Source: CAYJPV01 sp964396055
GTDB lineage: Bacteria; Acidobacteriota; Vicinamibacteria; Vicinamibacterales; JAKQTR01
DNA: 6,061 nucleotides
Direction: 5' to 3'
NCBI GenBank assembly: GCA_964396055.1
Contig: CAYNDV010000215.1
Coordinates: forward strand, 1-6,061
In this document: piece after piece, positions 1 through 5,500 of the stretch
Numbering within the stretch: the stretch's first letter is position 1
Layout: each line of letters begins with the position of its first letter
Program-made: the position numbers and the translations under genes
The notes under the pieces: model-generated
Databases searched by the model: none
What the model was told of the DNA's origin: nothing
Seen by the model: the letters and a program-made list of their open reading frames with translations, nothing else

Positions 1-141
1 GGTACGGGTGGAAAACACCGGGACGGCGGCGTGGACTCTGGACGAGGGCACGGACTCACGAGGGGCGCACGACAGGCGCCTTCGAATTCGGGACGCCGAC
101 GCCGCTGGTGCGGATCGTGGTGCTGAAGCCCACCGAGCCAG
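1..141 (+). pseudogene. Frameshifted upstream part of the Ig-like/Rhs protein gene
   Basis: Meaningful coding sequence continues upstream of 142 but in two other frames. In the frame of base 2 it reads VRVENTGTAAWT (about 2-40), a typical start of an NxGTxxW Ig-like (FW/NBR1-like) domain. In the frame of base 3 it reads GAFEFGTPTPLVRIVVLKP (about 75-131). The next sensible frame begins near 142. The segment therefore carries at least two indels: one between about 40 and 75, one between about 125 and 142. The gene starts outside the window. Sequencing error could mimic this, but two errors in 140 bases would be unusual. Confidence 0.55.
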
Positions 142-1551
142 ATGCTGGCGGTCAAGGACCGGGTGGGTCCCGGTGCCAGCCGCCTCTTCACGTTCACCCT
201 CGCGGCGGGCGGCGCGGGCACGCGGGATACCCAGTGGCGGTTGATTCCGGAGTCGGCCGATGGGGTGACGAACATCGCGCCGGATGCCCTGGCGACCTGG
301 GGCGCCGGCGCCACCGGCCAGTACGATGCGGCCTTCGAGAGCTACGAGAACGTGCCGACGGCGGCGCCGTGGGACATTCCGCTCGAGGCAGCCGTGCACC
401 TGCGTAACACGGGGACCAAGGCGTGGCTGGCGCAGGATCCGCGAACCGGCAACCCGGTGGCGTATCACCTGGTCGAGCGGGTGTCGGGGACGGGCGGGCG
501 GTGGCGGGTGACGGAGGTCCCGGTACCCGACGGCGTGGCGCCGGGCGCGGCGGTGCGGGTGCCGCTGGCGTTCTGGACGCCGGTGCCGGAGCCGGGGGTG
601 ACGGAGGCGACGTATCCCTTCCGGTGGCAACTGATGCGCACCGTGGAGGGGGAGGCGCCGGCGGCGGTGGGCGAGCCGACGCCGGTGCGCCAGATTCGGC
701 TGTCGGCGACGGCCGAGGACCCGCGTTTCCGGGCGCACGCGTGGCCGCTGGAGGTGCCGGACGTGAGCCCGGGGGACGTGGTGCTGGCGCGGGCGACGTT
801 CGAGAACGCCGGGACTGAGACGTGGCGGGCGGGGGTGGTGCGGCTGCAGCGGGACGAGGGGACGGCGGCGTGGGGGCCGGCGACGCTGGCGTTGCCGACG
901 GCGGCGGTGGCGCCGGGGACGACGGTGCGGTTCACCGTGGCGGTGCCGGTACCGCTGGAGGCGTGTGCGGACCGCGGGCCGGGCGAGGCGTGCGTCTATC
1001 GGCTGGCGTACGGGCTGGCGCACGCGGCGGAGGGAACGTGGACGCCGTTTGGCGACCACGCGGCGGCGACGGTGGACCTGGGCGTGGATTCGGAGCCCGA
1101 CCGGGTGCTGTCGTATTACCATCTGGACGGGCTCGGGTCGGTGCGGGTGGTCACCGATGCGGACGGGCAGGTGGCGCGGGCCTGCGACACCGGCGTGGAG
1201 GTGGGGCGGCACGAGTTCCTGCCGTTCGGGGAGCCGCCTTCGCTCACGCCATCGGGTGAGGGTGGCTCGGCGCGAGCTACGGCGGGCCAAGGGAGTGGGA
1301 CGGCCCGAGCCCGCCGGCGGAGCGGCGGCTGTTTACGGGCCAGCCGCCTTCGCTCGCGTGGGTGCGGTCGGCGAGCTACGGCGAGCCAGGGGAACGGGAC
1401 TTCGAGACGGGGCTGGACTACTTCGGGGCGCGGCATTACCAGGCGCTGTGGGGCCGCTTCACGACGATCGATCCGGTCTACACCTGGGAGGAGAACCTCG
1501 TCGACCCGCAGCGGTGGAACCGCTACAGCTACGTCCGGAACAACCCGCTGA
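142..1551 (+). CDS. Ig-like (FW/NBR1-type) repeat protein running into a frameshifted RHS core
   Basis: The 469-aa frame is biologically sensible to about residue 364 (base 1233). Residues ~80-190 and ~205-315 are two related Ig-like domains. Their signatures are RNTGTKAW and ENAGTETW near the N-terminus, a V-x-PG turn mid-domain (GVAPGAAV, AVAPGTTV), and YPFRWQLMRT or the WTPFGDHA end. This resembles FW/NBR1-like extracellular domains. Residues 324-364 begin an RHS-associated core: YYHLDGLGSVRVVTDADG, then HEFLPFGE. No YD-peptide repeats lie between the Ig-like domains and this core, which is unusual for Rhs proteins. After residue 364 a 59-base palindromic insert shifts the frame, and the Arg-rich tail to 1551 is out-of-frame reading of the core. 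The ATG at 142 has no visible ribosome site and lies downstream of frameshifted coding sequence, so it is probably not the true start. Likely a surface or secreted protein; the gene is probably decayed. Confidence 0.6.
   Translation: MLAVKDRVGPGASRLFTFTLAAGGAGTRDTQWRLIPESADGVTNIAPDALATWGAGATGQYDAAFESYENVPTAAPWDIPLEAAVHLRNTGTKAWLAQDPRTGNPVAYHLVERVSGTGGRWRVTEVPVPDGVAPGAAVRVPLAFWTPVPEPGVTEATYPFRWQLMRTVEGEAPAAVGEPTPVRQIRLSATAEDPRFRAHAWPLEVPDVSPGDVVLARATFENAGTETWRAGVVRLQRDEGTAAWGPATLALPTAAVAPGTTVRFTVAVPVPLEACADRGPGEACVYRLAYGLAHAAEGTWTPFGDHAAATVDLGVDSEPDRVLSYYHLDGLGSVRVVTDADGQVARACDTGVEVGRHEFLPFGEPPSLTPSGEGGSARATAGQGSGTARARRRSGGCLRASRLRSRGCGRRATASQGNGTSRRGWTTSGRGITRRCGAASRRSIRSTPGRRTSSTRSGGTATATSGTTR
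897..951 (+). repeat. Repeat in the Ig-like domain, matched at the window end
   Basis: Identical to 6007-6061 (offset 5110). It lies in the last Ig-like domain (AVAPGTTVRFTVAV). The true 3' end of the match is unknown because the window stops. Confidence 0.9.
1234..1292 (+). repeat. REP-like palindromic insert 1, frameshifting (59 bases)
   Basis: Begins CCGCCTTCGCTC and ends GAGCTACGGCGGGCCAAGG. The ends pair imperfectly: CCGCC with GGCGG and GCTC with GAGC. Removing it joins FLPFGE to EWDGPSPPAERRLFTGQ in one frame. At 59 bases (not a multiple of 3) it shifts the reading frame. Exact edges may be off by a few bases. Confidence 0.7.
1344..1391 (+). repeat. REP-like palindromic insert 2, in frame (48 bases)
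   Basis: Same ends as insert 1: CCGCCTTCGCTC and GAGCTACGGCGAGCCA. It lies between FTGQ and ERDFETG, which adjoin in a usual RHS core, and adds 16 in-frame codons reading PPSLAWVRSASYGEPG. A CCAG lies both directly before it and near its 3' end. Confidence 0.75.
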
Positions 1552-2114
1552 GATACGTGGACCCGGATGGGCGGATGCCCATGTGGGTGAATCCGGCGCT
1601 TCTCGCCCTGAACGCGGACATCCGCGGGACCGTGGGGCTCGCCCTCCGAGGCACAGACATCGGCGGGATACCCGGATCGGGAACTGCCGTGGCGCGGGTT
1701 GCCGACAAGGTGCTGGCGACATTCCTCCCGCGGTCGGTGTCCGAAACGGTCGAGGCCGGAAACGCTGCGGCGTTCGGAATCGTCAGCGAATTGAACGTCG
1801 TCGGCGGCTTGGCGAAGGGCGCGTTCTCGATTCGTGACTGGACCGGCTACCCCTCAACGGTGCCCAAGCCCACCGGTCCGGCGCGCGTCTTGTCGGGGGC
1901 CGAGTACGACGCCGCGCGTGCAGCCGCCAACAACGCGAACCGCGCCATGCACGCGGCTGATACGTCACTTGCGGGGAGACAGATCCATGAGGTGATGCCA
2001 GTCAAGTTCGGGGGAGACCCGACCAGCATCGCGAACAAGGTGGTAATCGACCGCCAGGAACACGCTCGGGTTACCAGTTGGTGGAATGCGCTGTTGCGCC
2101 AGGTGTCGAAGTAG
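1362..2114 (+). CDS. RHS core C-terminal part with HNH/EndoVII-like nuclease toxin (toxin 1)
   Basis: The frame is open from 1260, just after a TGA at 1257-1259; GTG 1362 is the first usual start codon. Before it the frame reads AERRLFTGQ, the normal RHS core. Residues 11-70 are a classic core: ERDFETGLDYFGARHY, GRFTTIDP, NRYSYVRNNPLRYVDPDG. DPDG (67-70) marks the constant/variable boundary. Residues 71-205 are a variable pre-toxin stretch. Residues 208-250 hold IHEVMPVKFGGDP, NKVVIDRQEHARVTSWWN. The His-Glu followed by Pro-x-x-x-GG, Asn-Lys and a later Glu-His is the pattern of HNH/EndoVII-fold nuclease toxins; His209 and His234 are the likely metal or catalytic residues. Predicted role: a DNase delivered to rival cells. 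It is one frame away from the upstream core, so as written it would not be joined to the full protein. An SUKH-type immunity gene follows 9 bases later, which supports the toxin call. Confidence 0.75.
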   Translation: MRSASYGEPGERDFETGLDYFGARHYQALWGRFTTIDPVYTWEENLVDPQRWNRYSYVRNNPLRYVDPDGRMPMWVNPALLALNADIRGTVGLALRGTDIGGIPGSGTAVARVADKVLATFLPRSVSETVEAGNAAAFGIVSELNVVGGLAKGAFSIRDWTGYPSTVPKPTGPARVLSGAEYDAARAAANNANRAMHAADTSLAGRQIHEVMPVKFGGDPTSIANKVVIDRQEHARVTSWWNALLRQVSK

Positions 2115-2118
2115 GAGG
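2113..2118 (+). promoter_or_regulatory. Shine-Dalgarno site of the SUKH immunity gene
   Basis: AGGAGG overlaps the TAG stop of toxin 1 and stands 5 bases before GTG 2124. This decides the GTG start and suggests translational coupling of toxin and immunity. Confidence 0.8.
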
Positions 2119-2123
2119 ACTGC

Positions 2124-2519
2124 GTGGACGATGAAGTCTCCGCTCTCACCGCGAACTTGAACGCATCCAACGCCGTCGACGAGGAGGCGATTGCCAGATT
2201 GGAACGCCTCGCCGTATTGCCGAAGGACTACCTTCGCTACATGCGCCACAAGAACGGTGGCGACGGCATGGTCGGGGCTTCGTACTTGAGCCTCTGGCCG
2301 GCGCACGAGATTCCTGCTCTCAACGAGGCCTACGGAGTCGGGATCTACGCTCCGGGTTTGCTGCTGTTCGGCAGTGACGGGGGCGATACGGCATACGCGT
2401 TTGACACTCGCATGATCCCGGCCGCTATTGCCGCCGTCCCCTTCGTCGGGATGAGTCTGGACGAGACGACAATCCTCGGCCGCCACTTCCTGGAGTTCCT
2501 GGAGAGGCTCACCTTGTGA
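2124..2519 (+). CDS. SUKH-1 (SMI1/KNR4) family immunity protein for toxin 1
   Basis: A 131-aa cytoplasmic protein starting at GTG, with a strong ribosome site. Family pattern: an N-terminal helix, then LPKDYLRYMRHKNGGDG (32-48), then YLSLWPAHEI (54-63), Asn-Glu-Ala-Tyr (67-70), the hallmark PGLLLFGSDGGDTAYAFDTR (77-96), and a C-terminal VPFVGMSLDE...FLEFLERL. Length and motif order match a single SUKH domain. SUKH proteins are among the commonest immunity proteins of Rhs and CDI-type nuclease toxins, and bind the toxin directly. The position right after the HNH-like toxin fits that role. Which toxin it neutralises is inferred from position. Confidence 0.88.
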   Translation: MDDEVSALTANLNASNAVDEEAIARLERLAVLPKDYLRYMRHKNGGDGMVGASYLSLWPAHEIPALNEAYGVGIYAPGLLLFGSDGGDTAYAFDTRMIPAAIAAVPFVGMSLDETTILGRHFLEFLERLTL

Positions 2520-2998
2520 CGTTGGCGCGGCTCGGCGTTGCGGAAGCCCAGCTTGCCCAGAGACTCGTCATCGTCGGCGAAGGCAAGGGCTACAAGGACC
2601 GCGTCGTCCCGCTCGTCGGGCGGGCCGCCGACGCCGTAGTTCGCTACCGCGGCGAGGCCCGCCCGCGCCTGCTACCCGATCCGCACGAGCCGGCGCTCTT
2701 CCTGACGCGCCACGGCACGCGGCTGCGCGTGAAGGCGATTCGGTGCCTGGTGCACCTGCACGCCCAGCGCGCCGACATCCCGCACACGCTCTCGCCGCAC
2801 GATCTCCGCCATGCGGGTGTCACACACTTGCTGCAGGGCGGCGCCGACATCCGGCACATCCAGCAGCTCCTCGGCCACGACAGTCTCGAGACCACCACCC
2901 TCTACACCCGCGTCACGCCCCTCGACCTGCAGGCGGCCATCGCCCACGCCCATCCCCGCGATCAGAACCTCGCCCGTCCCCGCCGTCGGCGGCGGTAG
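2516..2998 (+). pseudogene. Tyrosine recombinase/integrase, N-terminally truncated fragment
   Basis: About 160 aa of the C-terminal catalytic domain of a tyrosine recombinase (XerC/D-like phage integrase family). Visible: GEGKGYKDRVVPL (21-33) with the beta-hairpin Lys (K24), HDLRH (95-99) giving His and Arg of box II, LLGHDSLETTTLYTRV with Gly-His (120-121) and the nucleophile Tyr130. The SAM-like DNA-binding domain and the first catalytic Arg (box I) are absent; family members usually have about 300-400 residues. The frame begins in a GTGA overlap with the SUKH stop, which looks like a chance fusion at an insertion or deletion junction. The tail is Arg-rich. It is probably non-functional and a relic of a mobile element that moved or broke the cassette array. 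Confidence 0.78.
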
Positions 2999-3011
2999 AA
3001 TCAGGCGGCAC

Positions 3012-3830
3012 ATGGCCGCCCGTTTCACCCGGCTCGTCGTCGCTCTCGGTCTGCTCCTCGGCGCGGCCCTTCCGTCCGCCGCCGCGGCCGTCGTCCGCCT
3101 CCCGGCCTCGCAGGAAACCGCCGCCTCGCCCGTACCTGATCGCGGCGCCGACCCCGTGTACGCAAGCTCCTACTTCGGCGCCCGCTACTACCGGGCCGAC
3201 GTCGGCCGCTTCACGACCATCGATCCGGTCTACACCTGGGAGGAGAGCCTCGTCGACCCGCAACGGTGGAACCGCTACAGCTACGTCCGGAACAACCCGC
3301 TGCGGTGGGTTGACCCGGACGGCGAAGCGATCGAGACGCTCTGGGACATCGCCAACGTGGTGATGGGCGCGAAGAGCGCCTACGACAACTTCAGGGCGGG
3401 CCGATACGCGGCGGCTGCGGTGGATGCGGTCGGGGTCGTGCTCGACGCCGGTGCGGGTGCCGTGCCCGGGCTTCCTGGCGGCGCCGGTACCGCGATCAAG
3501 GCGGCACGGGCTGCAGACAGGATCGATGATGTCGTTGACGCGGCAAAGGTGGGATTGCGGGGCGGGGAGACCGCGGCGGCTGCAGCAGGCCGCCGAGCAC
3601 ACAAAGAACCGCGCGAGCGTGTTGCCGAGAAGGGGCCTGGCTGGCTCTCTGAACCGACTCTGAAAGGGGCAGATGGCAAGATCTACAGGCCGGATGTCGT
3701 GACACCATCCGGGCGAATCCTGGAACTGAAACCGAATACACCTTCAGGCCGATCCGCTGGCGCCAGGCAGATCAAGAAGTACGAGGAACAGCTTGGAATG
3801 CCAGCACGGGTCATCTACTACGACAAATGA
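3012..3830 (+). CDS. Secreted mini-Rhs protein with PD-(D/E)xK nuclease toxin (toxin 2)
   Basis: A 272-aa protein. ATG 3012 is chosen, although the frame is open further upstream, because it gives a clear Sec signal peptide: Arg4/Arg7, a Leu-rich core (residues 8-19) and a PSAAAA cleavage region near 21-26. A weak AGGCGG lies just upstream. Residues 50-104 are a very short RHS core (YASSYFGARYY, GRFTTIDPVYTW, NRYSYVRNNPLRWVDPDG). Residues 105-200 are an Ala/Gly/Val-rich pre-toxin region. Residues 205-272 form the toxin: KGADGKIYRPDVV, then GRILELKPNTPSG, a Gln-Ile-x-x-Tyr helix and VIYY. Asp228, Glu238 and Lys240 fit a PD-(D/E)xK nuclease centre, as in Tox-REase families. It overlaps the next gene by ATGA. 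It could act as a stand-alone exported toxin or be a captured orphan tip. The nuclease call is fairly sure; the delivery route is inferred. Confidence 0.78.
   Translation: MAARFTRLVVALGLLLGAALPSAAAAVVRLPASQETAASPVPDRGADPVYASSYFGARYYRADVGRFTTIDPVYTWEESLVDPQRWNRYSYVRNNPLRWVDPDGEAIETLWDIANVVMGAKSAYDNFRAGRYAAAAVDAVGVVLDAGAGAVPGLPGGAGTAIKAARAADRIDDVVDAAKVGLRGGETAAAAAGRRAHKEPRERVAEKGPGWLSEPTLKGADGKIYRPDVVTPSGRILELKPNTPSGRSAGARQIKKYEEQLGMPARVIYYDK
3204..3302 (+). repeat. Diverged short RHS core repeat in the mini-Rhs gene
   Basis: Aligned with 1452-1550, 99 bases show three differences. It encodes GRFTTIDPVYTWEESLVDPQ and the following RWNRYSYVRNNPL. It is a third, older or separately evolving copy of the core end. 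Confidence 0.88.
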
Positions 3831-4402
3831 ACAAAGCTATAACGTCAACCTTGAACGATATCCTTGATCCACTTGGCTTTGTTCTACACAAATACACTTG
3901 GAACAACAGGCGTGCGTCTCAAGTCGAGATCGTCGAGTTGCAGGCTAGCAAGGCCCGAGACTGCGTGACGATCAACGCTGGCGTAATTGACACTCAAGTG
4001 TACGTCGCTTGCTGGGGTGACGAACCTCCAGCCGTTGCCGACTCGGCATCCTCCACAGTGGCGGTGCGCGTCGGTGAGTTGATGGACAATCGGGATGTCT
4101 GGTGGAACGCCGCAGACGAGGACGTTTGCCGATCGATCAGCGACGCCGTCAGCACGCATGTGCTGCCATTCCTGCAGCTTATGCGTTCCCGCGCCAACAT
4201 GGAGGAGTGGCTACTGAAGCAGGACGTCGTTCGTCGGCGTTATCCTCCGCCGATCATCTCGCTCGCCATTCTGCAATCTCAACGTGGCGAACATGAGGCT
4301 GCCTGTGCGATGCTGCGGGACCTGGCGGGCAGAACGTCTGATGCTTGGCGAGCGCGAGTAGCTCAAGTGCTCGAGAGGATTGGCTGCCAGGAATCCAGTT
4401 AA
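3827..4402 (+). CDS. DUF4304-like immunity protein for toxin 2
   Basis: A 191-aa cytoplasmic protein; ATG 3827 overlaps the toxin 2 stop (ATGA), indicating translational coupling. Features resembling DUF4304: an N-terminal LDPLGFVLHKYTW (13-25), then strands VEIVELQASK and CVTINAGVID (46-55), RVGELMDNRDVWWN (81-94), and ISDAVSTHVLPFLQLM (104-119). The C-terminal half is helical (about 120-191). DUF4304 proteins are often found next to polymorphic toxins. The gene is visibly less GC-rich than the Ig/RHS parts, especially 3830-3910, which suggests separate acquisition with its toxin. The family assignment is by pattern recall; the immunity role is by position. Confidence 0.68.
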   Translation: MNKAITSTLNDILDPLGFVLHKYTWNNRRASQVEIVELQASKARDCVTINAGVIDTQVYVACWGDEPPAVADSASSTVAVRVGELMDNRDVWWNAADEDVCRSISDAVSTHVLPFLQLMRSRANMEEWLLKQDVVRRRYPPPIISLAILQSQRGEHEAACAMLRDLAGRTSDAWRARVAQVLERIGCQESS

Positions 4403-4483
4403 CTAGCGCAGCCGGCGCGGCAGGAGAGCCGCTGAATAACTCGCGCCGTCGCGCCTCAACCGAGAGCCGGGTCAGACGCGACC
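4403..4483 (+). other. Short spacer between immunity gene 2 and the second RHS core copy
   Basis: Eighty-one bases with no recognised gene and no convincing terminator or promoter. A small GCCG/CGGC palindrome near 4412-4422 is too weak to call. In the frame of the following RHS core it is open only from 4436, after a TGA at 4433, and has no ATG, GTG or TTG. The core copy therefore appears to start without a translation signal. Confidence 0.5.
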
Positions 4484-4722
4484 CTGGACGGCCTCGGGTC
4501 GGTGCGGGTGGTCACCGATGCGGACGGGCAGGTGGCGCGGGCCTGCGACACCGGCGTGGAGGTGGGGCGGCACGAGTTCCTGCCGTTCGGGGAGCCGCCT
4601 TCGCTCACGCCATCGGGTGAGGGTGGCTCGGCGCGAGCTACGGCGGGCCAAGGGAGTGGGACGGCCCGAGCCCGCCGGCGGAGCGGCGGCTGTTTACGGG
4701 CCAGCCGCCTTCGCTCGCGTGG
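4484..4722 (+). pseudogene. 5'-truncated RHS core fragment, frameshifted
   Basis: Starts inside the core at LDGLGSVRVVTDADG and reads on to HEFLPFGE (base 4594) in the frame of 4502; the Ig-like part is missing. GTG 4502 is the first possible start, with no ribosome site. A 59-base palindromic insert at 4595-4653 then shifts the frame exactly as in the first copy, so this fragment cannot be translated into toxin 3 without a frame change. It is a copy of the upstream gene and probably serves, if at all, as recombination homology. Confidence 0.65.
4595..4653 (+). repeat. REP-like palindromic insert 1, copy in second core
   Basis: Identical to 1234-1292 and at the same place in the core, so it was copied with the core, not inserted anew. 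It causes the same frameshift. Confidence 0.7.
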
Positions 4723-4752
4723 GTGCGGTCGGCGAGCTACGGCGAGCCAGGG
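4705..4752 (+). repeat. REP-like palindromic insert 2, copy in second core
   Basis: Identical to 1344-1391, again in frame between FTGQ and ERDFETG. Confidence 0.75.
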
Positions 4753-5481
4753 GAACGGGACTTCGAGACGGGGCTGGACTACTTCGGGGCGCGGCATTAC
4801 CAGGCGCTGTGGGGCCGCTTCACGACGATCGATCCGGTCTACACCTGGGAGGAGAACCTCGTCGACCCGCAGCGGTGGAACCGCTACAGCTACGTCCGGA
4901 ACAATCCCCTGCGGTGGGTGGACCCGGACGGGCGGATGGCGTTACCCCTGATAACCGCGGCGGTCGGGGCAATCGTGTACGCTGCGTGGAATGCGTACTT
5001 GAACGTAGAGCGGGGCGACCCCTGGCACAAGAACGCAGGCGTCGAGGCATCGAAGGGACTCCTTGTCGGGGCGACATTGGGCGCCGCTGGACCGGCCCTG
5101 GTGTCACCCCCGCTTCAGCTTGGTGCCGGCGCGGCGGTGGCAGCTGGCGAGGTTGTCAGAAGCTCTCGTCCGGCCATCGTGATTGGAGAGAACATGCGAC
5201 GGGTCGGCCCGTACGCCAAGCGGATCGGTGCCGAGGTCTATGGCGGAATGCCGGGATTCAAGGCGGGGATGGAGGCGCAAGGGCTCGCTCACAACAGGGC
5301 GTTCATCCTGGAGAAGATGGCACAGGGTTACAGGATCATCGACATCGGTCCTGACTTCGCGCGCCGGGCGATAACAGGGACGCCTTCTGCCGCGTACGAA
5401 ATGGAGCGCCAGTTGACGAAAGGCTATCTGCTGTATCAGAAAGCATTCAGTCGGGCTGGCACAAGTCCCGTCCTCTACTAG
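4723..5481 (+). CDS. RHS core C-terminal part with unrecognised toxin domain (toxin 3)
   Basis: A 252-aa frame from GTG 4723. Residues 1-63 repeat the RHS core of the first copy, ending NPLRWVDPDG (61-70). Residues 71-147 are a hydrophobic Gly/Ala-rich pre-toxin stretch (LITAAVGAIVYAAW, LLVGATLGAAGPAL, GAGAAVAAGEVV), possibly membrane-interacting. Residues 149-252 form a compact module: IGENMRRVGPYAKRIGAEVY (154-173), HNRAFILEKMAQGYRIIDIG (190-209), PDFARR (210-215), SAAYEMERQLTKGYLLYQKAF (222-242). IDIGPD followed by Arg-Arg and S-x-x-Y-x-x-E-R looks like a conserved toxin core, but I cannot name the family or the activity. Its place after DPDG and before a small gene makes it a polymorphic toxin tip by architecture. 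It lacks a signal peptide and an intact upstream core. Confidence 0.65.
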   Translation: MRSASYGEPGERDFETGLDYFGARHYQALWGRFTTIDPVYTWEENLVDPQRWNRYSYVRNNPLRWVDPDGRMALPLITAAVGAIVYAAWNAYLNVERGDPWHKNAGVEASKGLLVGATLGAAGPALVSPPLQLGAGAAVAAGEVVRSSRPAIVIGENMRRVGPYAKRIGAEVYGGMPGFKAGMEAQGLAHNRAFILEKMAQGYRIIDIGPDFARRAITGTPSAAYEMERQLTKGYLLYQKAFSRAGTSPVLY

Positions 5482-5500
5482 GTGTTGGAGCGGAACGGCA

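Larger units (their letters stand above)
1132..1543 (+). repeat. 412-base identical direct repeat, copy A (RHS core)
   Basis: Compared base by base with 4493-4904 (offset 3361): no difference found. Similarity starts at 1123 with one mismatch at 1131 and fades after 1543. It covers the RHS core from GLGSVRVV to just before DPDG, including both palindromic inserts. Confidence 0.93.
4493..4904 (+). repeat. 412-base identical direct repeat, copy B (RHS core)
   Basis: Matches 1132-1543 exactly. Beyond 4904 its edge (CTGCGGTGGGT) resembles the mini-Rhs junction at 3300-3310 more than copy A (CTGAGATACGT), so the 3' boundary looks mosaic. Confidence 0.93.

Noticed and set aside
465..935. 156-aa open frame on the minus strand
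   Set aside because: It lies opposite convincing Ig-like coding sequence; such long antisense frames are expected at this GC content, and its protein is low-complexity Ser/Thr/Arg with no motif.
1234..1300. Programmed -1 ribosomal frameshift
   Set aside because: A hairpin-forming insert is present and the frames overlap, but no good slippery heptamer is visible and the offset is fully explained by a 59-base insertion.
1116..1436. Minus-strand frame repeated nearly unchanged at 4456-4797
   Set aside because: The repetition only reflects the duplicated RHS core on the + strand, not conservation of a real antisense gene.
965..1837. 290-aa + strand frame (and its like at 4518-5354)
   Set aside because: Overlaps the RHS/toxin coding in the wrong frame and is Arg/Gly-rich; a shadow frame.
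2811..3011. Upstream extension of the mini-Rhs gene
   Set aside because: The frame is open here, but it overlaps the recombinase coding in another frame, and ATG 3012 gives a clear signal peptide at the N-terminus.
4403..4483. Integron-type attC site or terminator between cassettes
   Set aside because: No matching RYYYAAC/GTTRRRY pair, no GC hairpin followed by a T run.
1132..4904. CRISPR array
   Set aside because: Repeats are long, coding and few, with no regular short repeat-spacer pattern.
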